64,000 nt of DNA. Source: JBGPOS01 sp041488155. Lineage in GTDB: Bacteria > Chloroflexota > Dehalococcoidia > Tepidiformales > Tepidiformaceae. Position 1 is the first letter of the stretch; every line of letters begins with the position of its first letter. A program made the position numbers and the translations under genes. This document shows, in pieces, positions 8,572 through 17,022 of this stretch. The stretch lies in the NCBI GenBank assembly GCA_041488155.1, contig JBGPOS010000001.1, positions 58,454 through 122,453 on the forward strand. The letters are read 5' to 3'. The notes beneath the pieces were generated by a model. The model did no database searches. It saw nothing but the letters and a program-made list of their open reading frames with translations, and was not told the origin of the DNA.

Positions 8572-10551
8572 ATGGCGTTGACGCAACCGACGGATATTGG
8601 GCTCCCGGTCAACGAGTCGTACGTGCCACCGGCGCGGGTCAGGGACGGCGCGCTCGTGCGGAGCCGAGCCGAGTACCAGAGGCTGTACGACCGGAGCATC
8701 GAAGACGCCGACGGCTTCTGGGCGGAGATGGCGAACAAGTACATCGACTGGATTGCGCCGTTCACGAAGGTGCGCGACGAAGACCTTCGCAAAGGCAAGA
8801 TCGGCTGGTTCCTGGGCGGCAAGCTGAACGTGTCGGTCAATTGTCTCGACCGGCATCTCGCGACGCGCGGCGACCGGACAGCGCTTCTCTGGGAGGGCGA
8901 CGAACCGGGGGACAACCGGCGGCTGAGCTACCGGGAGCTTTACGAGGAGACCTGCCGGCTGGCGAACTACCTTCGGTCGAAGGGGGTCAAGAAGGGCGAC
9001 CGGGTGGCGATCTACATGGGCATGATCCCGGAACTGCCGGCGGCGATGCTGGCGTGCGCCCGGATCGGGGCGATCCATTCGGTGATCTTCGGTGGGTTCA
9101 GTCCGCGGTCGATCCGGGACCGCATCGACGACTCGACCTGCAAGGCGATTATTACGCAGGACGAGGGGCGACGAGGGGGACGGCCGGTACCGCTGAAGCT
9201 AAACGTTGACGAAGCCCTGGCGGAACCGGGGCACTCGATCGAATTCGTGGTGGTCTACAGACACACCGGGACGGGAGTGCCAATGGCCGCCGGGCGCGAC
9301 GTGTGGTGGCAGGATGCGCTGGCGAGCCAGCCGGCTGAGTGTGCACCCGAGGTGATGGATGCGGAGGATCCACTGTTCATCCTTTACACCTCGGGTTCGA
9401 CGGGGAAGCCGAAGGGAGTGCTGCACACGCAGGCGGGCTATCTCCTGTTCACGATGCTCACTCAGCGTTATGTCTTCGATTTGAGAGACGAGGACATCTT
9501 CTGCTGCACGGCCGACATCGGTTGGGTCACGGGCCACAGCTACATTGTGTACGGGCCGCTGGGGAACGGCGGGACGAGCGTGGTGTTGGAGTCGATACCG
9601 AACTACCCGGACACGGGACGGTTCTGGGACGTCGTCGACCGCCTGGGGATCACCATCTTCTACACGGCCCCGACCGCCATCCGGGCGATTGCGCGCGACG
9701 GCGACGGGCCGGTGAAGCGTTACAGCCGGAAGAGCCTGCGGGTGCTTGGCACGGTCGGTGAGCCTATCAACCCCGAGGCGTGGCGGTGGTACTACCGGGT
9801 GGTCGGCGAAGAGCGGTGCGCGATCGTGGACACGTACTGGCAGACCGAGACCGGGGGCCACATGATCACCGGTCTCGCCGGGGCGATAGACATGAAGCCG
9901 GGGTCGGCCTCTGTGCCCTTCTTTGGGGTGCAGCCGAGCGTGGTGGATGAAGCGGGCAACGAGCTGAAGGGCAACAACGTCACCGGCCGACTCTGCATGG
10001 ACGCATCTTGGCCGGGGATGATGCGCACGGTCTACGGAGACCACGAGCGCTTTGTGCAGACGTATCTGACGGCCTACCCGGGGCGGTATTTCACGGGGGA
10101 CGGATGCCACCGCGACAAAGACGGGTACTACTGGATCACGGGGCGGGTGGACGACGTCCTGAACGTCGCGGGCCACCGGCTGGGGACGGCCGAGATCGAG
10201 GGAGCGCTCGTGGGGCACGAGAGCTGCGCCGAAGCGGCGGTGGTCGGTTTTCCGCACGATGTGAAGGGGACGGGCATCTACGCCTTCGTGCTGTTGAAGG
10301 CGGGACTGCATGGCTCGGATCAGCTGGCGCGCGAGCTCCGGGACGCGGTACGGCGCGACATCAGCGCGATAGCGACGCCCGATAAGATCCAGTTCGTGGA
10401 AGGACTACCAAAGACGCGCTCAGGGAAGATCATGCGGCGGATCCTGCGGAAGATCGCGGAAGGCGAACCAGAGAACGTCGGGGACGTGACCACGCTTGCT
10501 GAACCGGCGGTGGTGCAGGACATCATCGCCGGGGCGACGAAGGCTTCGTAG
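8572..10551 (+). CDS. acsA: Acetyl-CoA synthetase
   Basis: 659 residues, the standard length for AMP-forming acetyl-CoA synthetase, which activates acetate through acetyl-AMP to acetyl-CoA. Visible motifs: the P-loop-like ILYTSGSTGKPKG, ADIGWVTGHSYIVYGPL, the DTYWQTETGG core, and the C-terminal PKTRSGKIMRR, whose Lys619 is the residue regulated by acetylation in characterised homologues. The start needs care: GGAGG at 8567-8571 touches ATG 8572, while an in-frame TTG at 8578 has ideal six-base spacing, so translation may begin two codons later. Confidence 0.95.
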   Translation: MALTQPTDIGLPVNESYVPPARVRDGALVRSRAEYQRLYDRSIEDADGFWAEMANKYIDWIAPFTKVRDEDLRKGKIGWFLGGKLNVSVNCLDRHLATRGDRTALLWEGDEPGDNRRLSYRELYEETCRLANYLRSKGVKKGDRVAIYMGMIPELPAAMLACARIGAIHSVIFGGFSPRSIRDRIDDSTCKAIITQDEGRRGGRPVPLKLNVDEALAEPGHSIEFVVVYRHTGTGVPMAAGRDVWWQDALASQPAECAPEVMDAEDPLFILYTSGSTGKPKGVLHTQAGYLLFTMLTQRYVFDLRDEDIFCCTADIGWVTGHSYIVYGPLGNGGTSVVLESIPNYPDTGRFWDVVDRLGITIFYTAPTAIRAIARDGDGPVKRYSRKSLRVLGTVGEPINPEAWRWYYRVVGEERCAIVDTYWQTETGGHMITGLAGAIDMKPGSASVPFFGVQPSVVDEAGNELKGNNVTGRLCMDASWPGMMRTVYGDHERFVQTYLTAYPGRYFTGDGCHRDKDGYYWITGRVDDVLNVAGHRLGTAEIEGALVGHESCAEAAVVGFPHDVKGTGIYAFVLLKAGLHGSDQLARELRDAVRRDISAIATPDKIQFVEGLPKTRSGKIMRRILRKIAEGEPENVGDVTTLAEPAVVQDIIAGATKAS

Positions 10552-10572
10552 CCACTAGCCCTCGTCCCCTCG

Positions 10573-10602
10573 CCCCTTCTCCCGAAGCGCCGGGAGAAGG
10601 GG
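10573..10602. repeat. Perfect 12-bp inverted repeat (hairpin) downstream of acsA
   Basis: CCCCTTCTCCCG (10573-10584) and CGGGAGAAGGGG (10591-10602) are exact reverse complements separated by AAGCGC. No T-run follows on the + strand, so a classic intrinsic terminator is not clear, but it lies just after the acsA stop between convergent genes. A related, shorter hairpin sits about 110 bases downstream. Confidence 0.7.
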
Positions 10603-10650
10603 ACACCGGCGACCGACGTCCGCTGATGCCCTCTGGGTGCATTGGGGTGG

Positions 10651-10793
10651 CACTAGTACTTACTCGAAGACAAGAGCGCTGATTCGCGCATCCTGCCCTC
10701 ACCCCCCGACCCGCTCTCCCGACTTCGCGGGAGAGGGGGAGCCACCCGTGCGACGGAGGGCGGCGAAATGACCTTCTTGAGTAAGAACTAGTC
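10651..10793. repeat. Short inverted-repeat-bounded element containing a hairpin
   Basis: The stretch around 10652-10666 (ACTAGTACTTACTC) and its reverse-complement counterpart near 10778-10792 match at about 14 of 15 positions, bounding roughly 140 bases. Inside is a perfect 8-bp hairpin with loop ACTTCG (10714-10735), similar to the CCC-rich hairpin at 10573. The right arm overlaps the stop codon of the enoyl-CoA hydratase gene. It resembles a small non-coding miniature element or REP-like cluster. No reading frame is present. Confidence 0.5.
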
Positions 10794-11615
10794 AGCCGGG
10801 AGACCGAACTGTGGTGCCCGTTTTTCTACGAGGGCGGCAACGCCTTCAGCGAAGTCCGGATCGGTGGTCATGCGCTCGAGGAGCGCCTCAGACTCGCGCA
10901 CCGCCGCACCGACGTCGCGGTGGAGGTCGACGTAGATCTGCCGCTTGGTCTCGCGCAACGACGACGGGGAGATCGTGGTGGCGAGGTCCTCGGCGTAGCG
11001 GTAGGTGTGCGGTAGCAGTTCGTCTGCCGGGAGCACGGCGTTGACGAGGCCAATGGCGGCGGCCTCTTCGGCGAAGAAGACGCGACTGGAGAGCAAGAGG
11101 TCGTTGGCGCGCGTCAGGCCAACGAGCCGGGGCAGGAGCCAGGAGAGGCCGTACTCGGCGGGCAGGCCGAGGCGACCATGGGCGGTGGTGAGCTTGGCCC
11201 CGGTAGCCGCGAAGCGGATGTCGGCGAAGCAGGCGAGGACCAGACCTACGCCAGCGGCGGGGCCGTTGATAGCGGCGATGACTGGCTTCGTCAGGCCGAA
11301 ATGGAAGGCGAAGTTGGCGTCGAACTCCGGGCGCACGCCGTAGCCGGGGTTGGCCAGGTCAGGCCCTACGCCGGGATCATAGCCGCCCTTCTCGCGGTGG
11401 CCTTCCAGGGCGGCAGAGTCGGCGCCGGCGCAGAATCCACGGCCTGCGCCAGTGACAACGATTACGCGGACCGCTGGATCCGCCTCCGCCTTTGCGATGG
11501 CCCAGCGGTATTCCGTGTGCATCCGGCCGGTCCAGGCGTTGAGGCGGTGGGGGCGATTGAGGGTGACGGTGGCCGTGGCACCGGACAGGTCGTAGCGGGT
11601 GGCCTTGAGTTCCAC
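10788..11615 (-). CDS. Enoyl-CoA hydratase/isomerase family protein
   Basis: About 275 residues of the crotonase fold. The oxyanion-hole region FCAGADSAALEG and the PVIAAINGPAAGVGLVLACFADIRFA stretch are clear, as is the LGLPAEYGLSWLLPRLVG segment carrying the Glu that acts in hydratases. It likely hydrates or isomerises an enoyl-CoA in acid catabolism. GTG 11615 is selected because it starts just before the first conserved strand (ELKATRYDL); no strong ribosome-binding site supports it, and the open frame extends to 11741. It is divergent from the alpha/beta-hydrolase gene. Confidence 0.85.
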   Translation of the reverse strand: MELKATRYDLSGATATVTLNRPHRLNAWTGRMHTEYRWAIAKAEADPAVRVIVVTGAGRGFCAGADSAALEGHREKGGYDPGVGPDLANPGYGVRPEFDANFAFHFGLTKPVIAAINGPAAGVGLVLACFADIRFAATGAKLTTAHGRLGLPAEYGLSWLLPRLVGLTRANDLLLSSRVFFAEEAAAIGLVNAVLPADELLPHTYRYAEDLATTISPSSLRETKRQIYVDLHRDVGAAVRESEALLERMTTDPDFAEGVAALVEKRAPQFGLPAD

Positions 11616-11731
11616 GGGGGCATTGTCCGTGCCAGGGGAGACCTGTACCAGCCGCCGTGCCGGGCGATTGAGCGAACTGCCGGCGGACTGAATCCGTGTA
11701 GAATCCCGACCACTGCAGTTCCAGGAGAAAC

Positions 11732-12496
11732 ATGATGACATCCATCAAGCGGGGGGGAGTTTCGATCTACTACGAGGATCACGGGACGGGCCCGGTGGTG
11801 CTGCTGAGCCACGGGTATAGCGCGACGACTCGCATGTGGCTGGGGCAGGTGGAGGCCTTGAAGGGGCGTTACCGGGTGATCACCTGGGACATGCGCGGCC
11901 ACGGACTGACCGAGAGCCCGTCTTCGCAGTCCGAATACTCCGAAGCAGCGACCGTCGAGGACATGGCGGCCATCCTGAAGGAGTGCGGCGTGGAGCGGGC
12001 GGTGATCGGTGGGCTCTCGCTTGGGGGCTACATGTCGCTGGCGTTTTACCTGGCGCACCCGGAGATGACGCGCGCGCTCATGCTGTTCGACACGGGGCCG
12101 GGGTACCGCAATCCCCAAGCGCGCGAGGGTTGGAACCGGACGTCGGAGCAGCGCGCGGTAGCCTTCGAAACGCGTGGCCTCGACGCCCTCGGTGGCGGCG
12201 CGGAGGTCCGGGTGAGCCAGCATCGGTCGGCGGCCGGGCTCGCAGGCGCGGCGCGAGGGATGCTGGCACAGTTCGACTCGCGAGTGATCGAATCGCTGGA
12301 CAAGGTGGCGGTGCCGACACTCGTCCTCGTGGGGTCCAAGGACGAACCGTTCCTGGCGGCGACCGACTACATGGCGAACAAGATCCCGGGGGCCGCGCGG
12401 GTAGTCATCGCCGACGCCGGCCACGCGTCCAATATCGACCAGCCGGTGGCTTTCAACGAGGCGGTGCTGAAGTTCCTTGGCGGCCTGGGAAAGTAG
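11732..12496 (+). CDS. Alpha/beta-hydrolase
   Basis: 254 residues with the complete alpha/beta-hydrolase triad context: nucleophile Ser in GLSLGG, acid in VGSKDEPF, and His in DAGHAS. The N-terminal VVLLSHGYSATTRMW holds the oxyanion-hole HG motif. Family members are esterases, lactonases or C-C hydrolases; nothing here fixes the substrate. AGGAG lies five bases before ATG 11732, and a second ATG follows immediately. Divergence from an enoyl-CoA hydratase hints at a shared catabolic role, but this is weak. Confidence 0.85.
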   Translation: MMTSIKRGGVSIYYEDHGTGPVVLLSHGYSATTRMWLGQVEALKGRYRVITWDMRGHGLTESPSSQSEYSEAATVEDMAAILKECGVERAVIGGLSLGGYMSLAFYLAHPEMTRALMLFDTGPGYRNPQAREGWNRTSEQRAVAFETRGLDALGGGAEVRVSQHRSAAGLAGAARGMLAQFDSRVIESLDKVAVPTLVLVGSKDEPFLAATDYMANKIPGAARVVIADAGHASNIDQPVAFNEAVLKFLGGLGK

Positions 12497-12548
12497 CGCG
12501 ATGGTCGCGGCCATCCAGGTGGTGGCCAACCGCTGAGGGCGGGGGCGC

Positions 12549-13106
12549 TCAGTTGGTCGAGGGATCGGCGGGGAAGTAGGCGAACATTGCGAGTCTTCCG
12601 GATTGGCGCCGGAGGACGGCACGCCAGAGTGATGGCGGGTCCTGGCTGAAGACGTCGGCAGGTTCGGGGTCGACCACGAACCATGACCCTTCTGCTAACT
12701 CTCCTTCTAGTTGCCCTGCGCCCCAGCCAGCGTATCCGGCAAAGATCCGGAGCAAGTCGATCTGCGGAAGGAGATCTTCGGGAGGGAGTCCGAGATCGAC
12801 AAGGCCGATGCTATCGAGTACCGGCTTCGGCACACCCTGGGCGGCCCCGAGCCTTTGACGGCCGAGCGCCAGGGCGGCTGCCGGTTCGACGGGTCCGCCC
12901 TGGAAGATGACGGTCGGCGAGGGAACGTGCTCGCACCACTGGGGCAGGTGGCTGGAGATTTCCGCATCGGCGACGGGGCGGTTGAGGACCAGGCCGAAGG
13001 CACCGGCTTCGTCGTGCATGCAGAGAAGCACGACAGTCCGGTGGAAGTTCGAGTCGTCGAGCCTCGGACTGGCGATGAGCAGCTTGCCGGCAAAGGATTC
13101 GGCCAC
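12549..13106 (-). CDS. YqgE/AlgH family (UPF0301) protein
   Basis: About 185 residues, the normal family length. It begins with FAGKLLIASPRLDD and continues through GAFGLVLNRP, FQGGPV and RIFAGYAGWGAGQLEGEL, all signature stretches of UPF0301. The C-terminus has SWFVVDP. The start GTG 13106 lies right before the first conserved strand; the longer open frame upstream is not conserved in character. The biochemical function of the family is unsettled, despite the historical link to alginate regulation. Confidence 0.88.
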   Translation of the reverse strand: MAESFAGKLLIASPRLDDSNFHRTVVLLCMHDEAGAFGLVLNRPVADAEISSHLPQWCEHVPSPTVIFQGGPVEPAAALALGRQRLGAAQGVPKPVLDSIGLVDLGLPPEDLLPQIDLLRIFAGYAGWGAGQLEGELAEGSWFVVDPEPADVFSQDPPSLWRAVLRRQSGRLAMFAYFPADPSTN

Positions 13107-13193
13107 GAGTCCATCATGACAAACACGGAGCCGAGTGCGAAGGTTTGGTCCGTCAAGATTCTCTTCTCCGCTGACGCGCGGTAGCATGCGGGC

Positions 13194-13523
13194 ATGGGAA
13201 GTTCGGAGCCGAGTGGCGAGCGACGCTCGTTCGGGGACGGAGCCAGGCACCTGTGGGCGGAGGGCAACCGGCGCCATGTCCTGGTGAGGAAGGGCGAGCA
13301 CGTCCCGATCGACCTGCCGCTGACAGCGGTGGTCGTTGGGGGCATCCTTGCGCCTTGGCTGCTCGGGATCGGGGCTGCGGCGGCGGTCATCCTGGGCTAC
13401 AAGATCGAGACGACTCACCCCGAAAAGACGGTCGAAGGCAGTTCCGAGGACGCGACGCCGGCGACAGGGGAAGCTCCGCCGGCGGAGATTGAGCCTGGCG
13501 CAGAGAACAGCGGCCCGGGGTAA
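13194..13523 (+). CDS. DUF4342 domain protein
   Basis: 109 residues. The central stretch HVLVRKGEHVPIDLPLTAVV followed by two hydrophobic segments (ILAPWLLGIGAAAAVILG) is the pattern of DUF4342, a small membrane-associated domain of unknown function. The C-terminus is acidic, Pro/Ala/Glu-rich and probably disordered. It is divergent from the AlgH-family gene. Other in-frame starts within 10 codons cannot be excluded. Confidence 0.65.
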   Translation: MGSSEPSGERRSFGDGARHLWAEGNRRHVLVRKGEHVPIDLPLTAVVVGGILAPWLLGIGAAAAVILGYKIETTHPEKTVEGSSEDATPATGEAPPAEIEPGAENSGPG

Positions 13524-13660
13524 ACCTGAAGTCGAATCCGGGCCAACGGGTGCGGCCTTGACCACGTCTTGGGGCAGCGACGCCTATCCTTGGCGACGAC
13601 CCAAGGTCGGTAAGCGACACCAGAAAACCGACGGCAGCAGAGGTGCGAGCCGCAGATACG

Positions 13661-13737
13661 TGGTAGCGCATAGGGGATTCGAACCCCTGATCTCCGCCTT
13701 GAGAGGGCGGTGTCCTGGGCCGCTAGACGAATGCGCC
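13661..13737 (-). tRNA. tRNA-Glu (anticodon CUC)
   Basis: Read on the minus strand from 13737: the acceptor stem GGCGCAT pairs with ATGCGCT, the D-arm follows, and the anticodon stem CCGCC/GGCGG holds the loop CTCTCAA with anticodon CTC. The T-arm has GGTTCGAATCC. The CCA end is encoded (13661-13663). Confidence 0.95.
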
Positions 13738-13791
13738 GCACCGGCCACGATACTGTAGGGATTCGACGGCGGGCAAGGAAAGGCGGACGGC

Positions 13792-15120
13792 GTGCAGCGT
13801 AGACCCACCGCCCTGGCGGCGCTGGCCGGAGCCTTGGTGCTGGCGTTCGGGGGCTGTTCCGACCGCCCGGCCGGAAGCTTGGACGGGGCCGCCACGGCAA
13901 CGTCCGCAGCGGGGCAGCAGGCGCCCGGGGCTTCGCCGGCGGACGTGGCGCAGCCGCTGCCGGCGGCCATCGATCGGATTCTCCAGGATGTCGCGAAGAT
14001 TCGGGAGCTTTCGCCCCCGCCTTCGCTCAAGGCCCAGCTCATCGCGCGCTCCGAGTTGCCAGCGCTCCTCGAGCGGCTGACCACCGACGACGACCGGCGC
14101 TGGTTTGCCCGGACGACGACGCTGTACCGGCTGCTCGGACATCTTCGCAAGGACCAGGACTACCTCTCCGTCTACCTTTCGTTTGGCAGCCAGGACGTGC
14201 TCGGCCTCTATTCGCCCCTCGATGACGAGCTGTGGGTGGTGCACGAGGACGGGGCGAGCATTGACTTCGACCATCTCCCGCGGCAGGAGAAATCCACGCT
14301 CGCGCATGAGCTTGTGCATGCGGTGCAGGATTACCACTTCCACCTCGATGAGCTTTACAAGACAGTGGTCGACGACCTCGACCTGAACCTGACATCGACT
14401 GCGGTGATCGAAGGGGACGCAGTTACGCACGAGGGGATTTACACCCGGCAGTTCACCGCCATCCCGGGGGCGGGGCGGATGCTCCTCCTGGCATCAGCGG
14501 CGACGGTCGAGCAGGTGCCGCCATCGATCCAGCGCGAGCTGTTCTTTCCGTACACGACGGGCACCGATTGGATTCGATCGATCCGGGCAAAGAAGGGGAC
14601 GGCAGCGATCAACGAGATGCTCACGCGCCCGCCGCGGGGGACGGCCTTCATCTTCCACCCGGAGCGGCTCGACTCGGGGTGGCAGCCGGCGACGGTCACG
14701 CTGCCAGACCTTCGCGCAAGCCTGGGGGCCGGGTGGAGCCGCGAATCAGGGGGCACGTTCGGCGAGTTCCAGGTCCGCAACTACCTGCAACTTCGTCTCG
14801 ATTCCGGCGAAGCCTCTGGAGCAGCTGCGGGCTGGGCGGGCGACCATTACGAGGTGTACACGAACGGAAGCGAGAGCGTCGCGGCCTTCCGGCTGCGCTT
14901 CGGCGACAACCAGGCCGCCAGCCGGTTCGCCTCGGCTCAGCAACAGTTCTTGAAGGCTGCGAAGGCGACCCTTTCGACCGAGGGCCGGATTACTCTCGCG
15001 CAGGCTCCGGACGGCAACGTGACGGGGACGGCGGGCGTGGTGGGCGACGAAGTTCTGTTCGTCATCGGCTCGTCGCGCGTGGCAGCGAGTACCGCCCTGC
15101 AAGCGCTGATCAACGGGTAA
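13792..15120 (+). CDS. Lipoprotein with HExxH metallopeptidase-like motif
   Basis: 442 residues. The N-terminus is a lipoprotein signal with Cys22 in AFGGC. A zinc-peptidase-like HELVH (residues 172-176) is followed about 30 residues later by Glu207 in VIEGDA, an arrangement like gluzincin peptidases. No known peptidase family is recognised beyond that. It would sit on the outer face of the membrane. The start is GTG 13792, preceded by AAGGAAAGG. The gene is divergent from tRNA-Glu and converges with the Ada-like gene 5 bases downstream. Confidence 0.75.
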   Translation: MQRRPTALAALAGALVLAFGGCSDRPAGSLDGAATATSAAGQQAPGASPADVAQPLPAAIDRILQDVAKIRELSPPPSLKAQLIARSELPALLERLTTDDDRRWFARTTTLYRLLGHLRKDQDYLSVYLSFGSQDVLGLYSPLDDELWVVHEDGASIDFDHLPRQEKSTLAHELVHAVQDYHFHLDELYKTVVDDLDLNLTSTAVIEGDAVTHEGIYTRQFTAIPGAGRMLLLASAATVEQVPPSIQRELFFPYTTGTDWIRSIRAKKGTAAINEMLTRPPRGTAFIFHPERLDSGWQPATVTLPDLRASLGAGWSRESGGTFGEFQVRNYLQLRLDSGEASGAAAGWAGDHYEVYTNGSESVAAFRLRFGDNQAASRFASAQQQFLKAAKATLSTEGRITLAQAPDGNVTGTAGVVGDEVLFVIGSSRVAASTALQALING

Positions 15121-15125
15121 TAGAG

Positions 15126-15944
15126 TCAGGCTGGCTGGCAGAGAAGGCAGGGCCGATAGCCGGCGCCGCGGGCCTCTCGTTCGTCGTGGAAGTTCACCAG
15201 GTTCGCGGGCTGCAGGTGTTTGCCTGAATAGCAGGTGGGCAGGCAGAAGATGTGGGTGGTACGACTGCCCTGGAACCGGACATGCCCGGCGCGCAGGCGG
15301 TCCAGGCATTCGGTGTCGACGCCTTCGGACCTGAGCAGCCGTTCTTTGGTGGCGGTGCCGCCGCGGGCCGAATACTCACCGAGCTGCCAGTCGGAGCGCA
15401 CGACGCGATGGCAGGGCACGACGAAGGGGACGGGGTTGTGCCCGAGGGCCGTCCCTGTCGCCCGGACGGCGCCGGGAAGACCGATCTTCCGAGCTACCCA
15501 GCCGTAGGGTCGCACTTCACCGCGGGGGATGCGGGCGGTGACCTGGAGGACCTGCCGCTGGAACGATGCCAGCGTGCCGAGGTAGGCGACTTCGGTGCCG
15601 CGCTTTCGCCCGGCGAGCACCGCCGCCACGGCAGCCGCGACCGAAGGACGCCCTCCGAACTGCGGCAGGAAACCGAGGCGCTCGCTGGCGAAGGCTTCGA
15701 AGTTGGCGGGGTCGTTGCTCACCAGGTGCACGAGGCGGCCGTCGTGGACGATTCGGATTTGGCCGAACGACGTGGCCATGTCGAACCAGAAGAGCTGGGC
15801 GGTGGCGAGGGCCCGGCGGGCGCGCAGATCGTCGCCGAGCGACGCTGCGAAACGCGGGTCGGGCTCAGCGGAGAGCGCGGCCCGAATCGACTGCAGGAAC
15901 GGATCGGCCCGGGCTTCTTCAGTCTGGTTCATGGTGGTACCCAT
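15126..15944 (-). CDS. Methylated-DNA-protein cysteine methyltransferase with C-terminal Ada zinc domain (permuted order)
   Basis: 272 residues. Residues about 130-215 form the O6-alkylguanine methyltransferase core, with the acceptor motif PCHRV and the RGEVRPYGWVA helix. The last 50 residues carry CLPTC and, further on, RPCLLCQ, which is the four-cysteine methyl-phosphotriester-accepting zinc domain normally found at the N-terminus of Ada. The AraC-type DNA-binding part of Ada is missing. It should repair O6-methylguanine and possibly phosphotriesters. The gene overlaps the end of the ECF sigma gene upstream on the same strand, where an anti-sigma factor usually sits. ATG 15932 is an alternative start. 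Confidence 0.88.
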   Translation of the reverse strand: MGTTMNQTEEARADPFLQSIRAALSAEPDPRFAASLGDDLRARRALATAQLFWFDMATSFGQIRIVHDGRLVHLVSNDPANFEAFASERLGFLPQFGGRPSVAAAVAAVLAGRKRGTEVAYLGTLASFQRQVLQVTARIPRGEVRPYGWVARKIGLPGAVRATGTALGHNPVPFVVPCHRVVRSDWQLGEYSARGGTATKERLLRSEGVDTECLDRLRAGHVRFQGSRTTHIFCLPTCYSGKHLQPANLVNFHDEREARGAGYRPCLLCQPA

Positions 15945-16461
15945 CTTCTTGCATCATCTCTCGGAGCCGCAGGACGGCGCGGTAGGAGAGTTGTTTGACG
16001 GCCGCTTCGCTTTTGCCCATTCGCTCGGCGACCTTTCGGTAAGGCCAGTCGTGGCCGTAGCGCAGGACGATGACCCTTCGCTGAGCCGCGGGGAGCCTCG
16101 CTACGTGTGTGCGGACGAGGCAGGCAGCTTCGCTTGCGACGAGACCTTCGCCGAGCCAGCGGTCCTCCGTGGAATCGTGGCCGGCCAAATCGACTTCGCG
16201 GCCCGCCTTGCGCGCCGCATCACGTACGACGTTGCGGGCGATGGTGAAGAGCCAGGCGACGAAGGGCTGACCGCGGTCTTCGTAGGCGTCGAAGCGCCCG
16301 AGCGCCCGGCGAAACGTCTCCGAAGTCACGTCCTCGGCGCGGTCGTGGTCGTGGGTGAGGGCGAGGGCGAAGCCGTAGACTCGGGGCAGGCTCTGGTGGT
16401 AGAGGCGAGCGAAGGCGTCCGGGTTCTTTCTTGCTGCTGCGACGAGCGCGGCTTCATCCAT
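15919..16461 (-). CDS. ECF-type RNA polymerase sigma factor
   Basis: About 180 residues from ATG 16461. Region 2 is seen as FARLYHQSLPRVYGFAL and DVTSETFRRAL, with FVAWLFTIARNVVRD. Region 4 is seen as LPAAQRRVIVLRYGHDWPY, with a KSEAAVKQLSYRAV helix. These are typical of extracytoplasmic-function sigma factors. The longer frame to 16575 lacks a conserved start. The 3' end overlaps the start of the Ada-like gene by up to 26 bases. No anti-sigma factor is visible next to it, so control may be by another route. Confidence 0.9.
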   Translation of the reverse strand: MDEAALVAAARKNPDAFARLYHQSLPRVYGFALALTHDHDRAEDVTSETFRRALGRFDAYEDRGQPFVAWLFTIARNVVRDAARKAGREVDLAGHDSTEDRWLGEGLVASEAACLVRTHVARLPAAQRRVIVLRYGHDWPYRKVAERMGKSEAAVKQLSYRAVLRLREMMQEDGYHHEPD

Positions 16462-16601
16462 CTCGCAAGGGTAACGGGCGAACGGGCCGGCGGTAACAGC
16501 TTCCCCATCGGGCCTTGCCGGGGGCAATTCAGGCCACCCCCCGCGAGCGGTGAGCTGGAAGGCCGCGAGTAACATAAGTCCAAAGTTGCATATCTACGAG
16601 T

Positions 16602-16624
16602 CCTAGATGCATACTGCATCTAGG
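16602..16624. promoter_or_regulatory. Perfect palindrome upstream of padR gene (candidate operator)
   Basis: CCTAGATGCA, spacer TAC, TGCATCTAGG: 10-bp perfect arms. The right arm overlaps the ribosome-binding tract TAGGAGA of the following PadR gene, and a related half-site TGCATATCTA lies about 15 bases upstream. Position and symmetry suggest autoregulation by the PadR dimer; this is inference. Confidence 0.6.
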
Positions 16625-16634
16625 AGAACCACCC

Positions 16635-17018
16635 TTGCCTGAACGACCTCGAAGTGATCCTGGCGATACTCGTCCGCGCCTTCATGGCGAACTTCTCTCG
16701 ACAAGCCTGTTGGCGTTTCTAAAGAACTGGGACGCCTACGGCTATCAACTGACGCAGCGGCTGAGCGAAGCTGGCCTGCCGGAATTCGATAGCGGCACGG
16801 TGTACCGGACGCTGCGGCAACTCGAGCACACGGGGCTGGTGTCGTCTTCCTGGGACACCTCGGAGAGCGGCCCCGCCCGGCGCATGTACCGGCTGACGGC
16901 GGCGGGCGACCTCTTCCTGACACGATGGATGGAGGCGCTGCAGCACTACCAGAAGGTGATCGAGAAGGCGGTCTCGGGCACAGAGGTCAATCCCGGGCGC
17001 GCCCGGCGGCGCCGGTAG
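16635..17018 (+). CDS. PadR-family transcriptional regulator
   Basis: 127 residues. The winged-helix core is recognised from LLAFLKNWDAYGYQL, GTVYRTLRQLEHTGLVSS and GPARRMYRLTAAG, the standard PadR order. A short C-terminal helix follows that would serve dimerisation. The start is TTG 16635, with TAGGAGA eight bases upstream. It lies divergent from the ECF sigma gene and convergent with the sortase gene (4 bases apart). The palindrome over its leader is the likely binding site. Confidence 0.88.
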   Translation: MPERPRSDPGDTRPRLHGELLSTSLLAFLKNWDAYGYQLTQRLSEAGLPEFDSGTVYRTLRQLEHTGLVSSSWDTSESGPARRMYRLTAAGDLFLTRWMEALQHYQKVIEKAVSGTEVNPGRARRRR

Positions 17019-17022
17019 CGCT

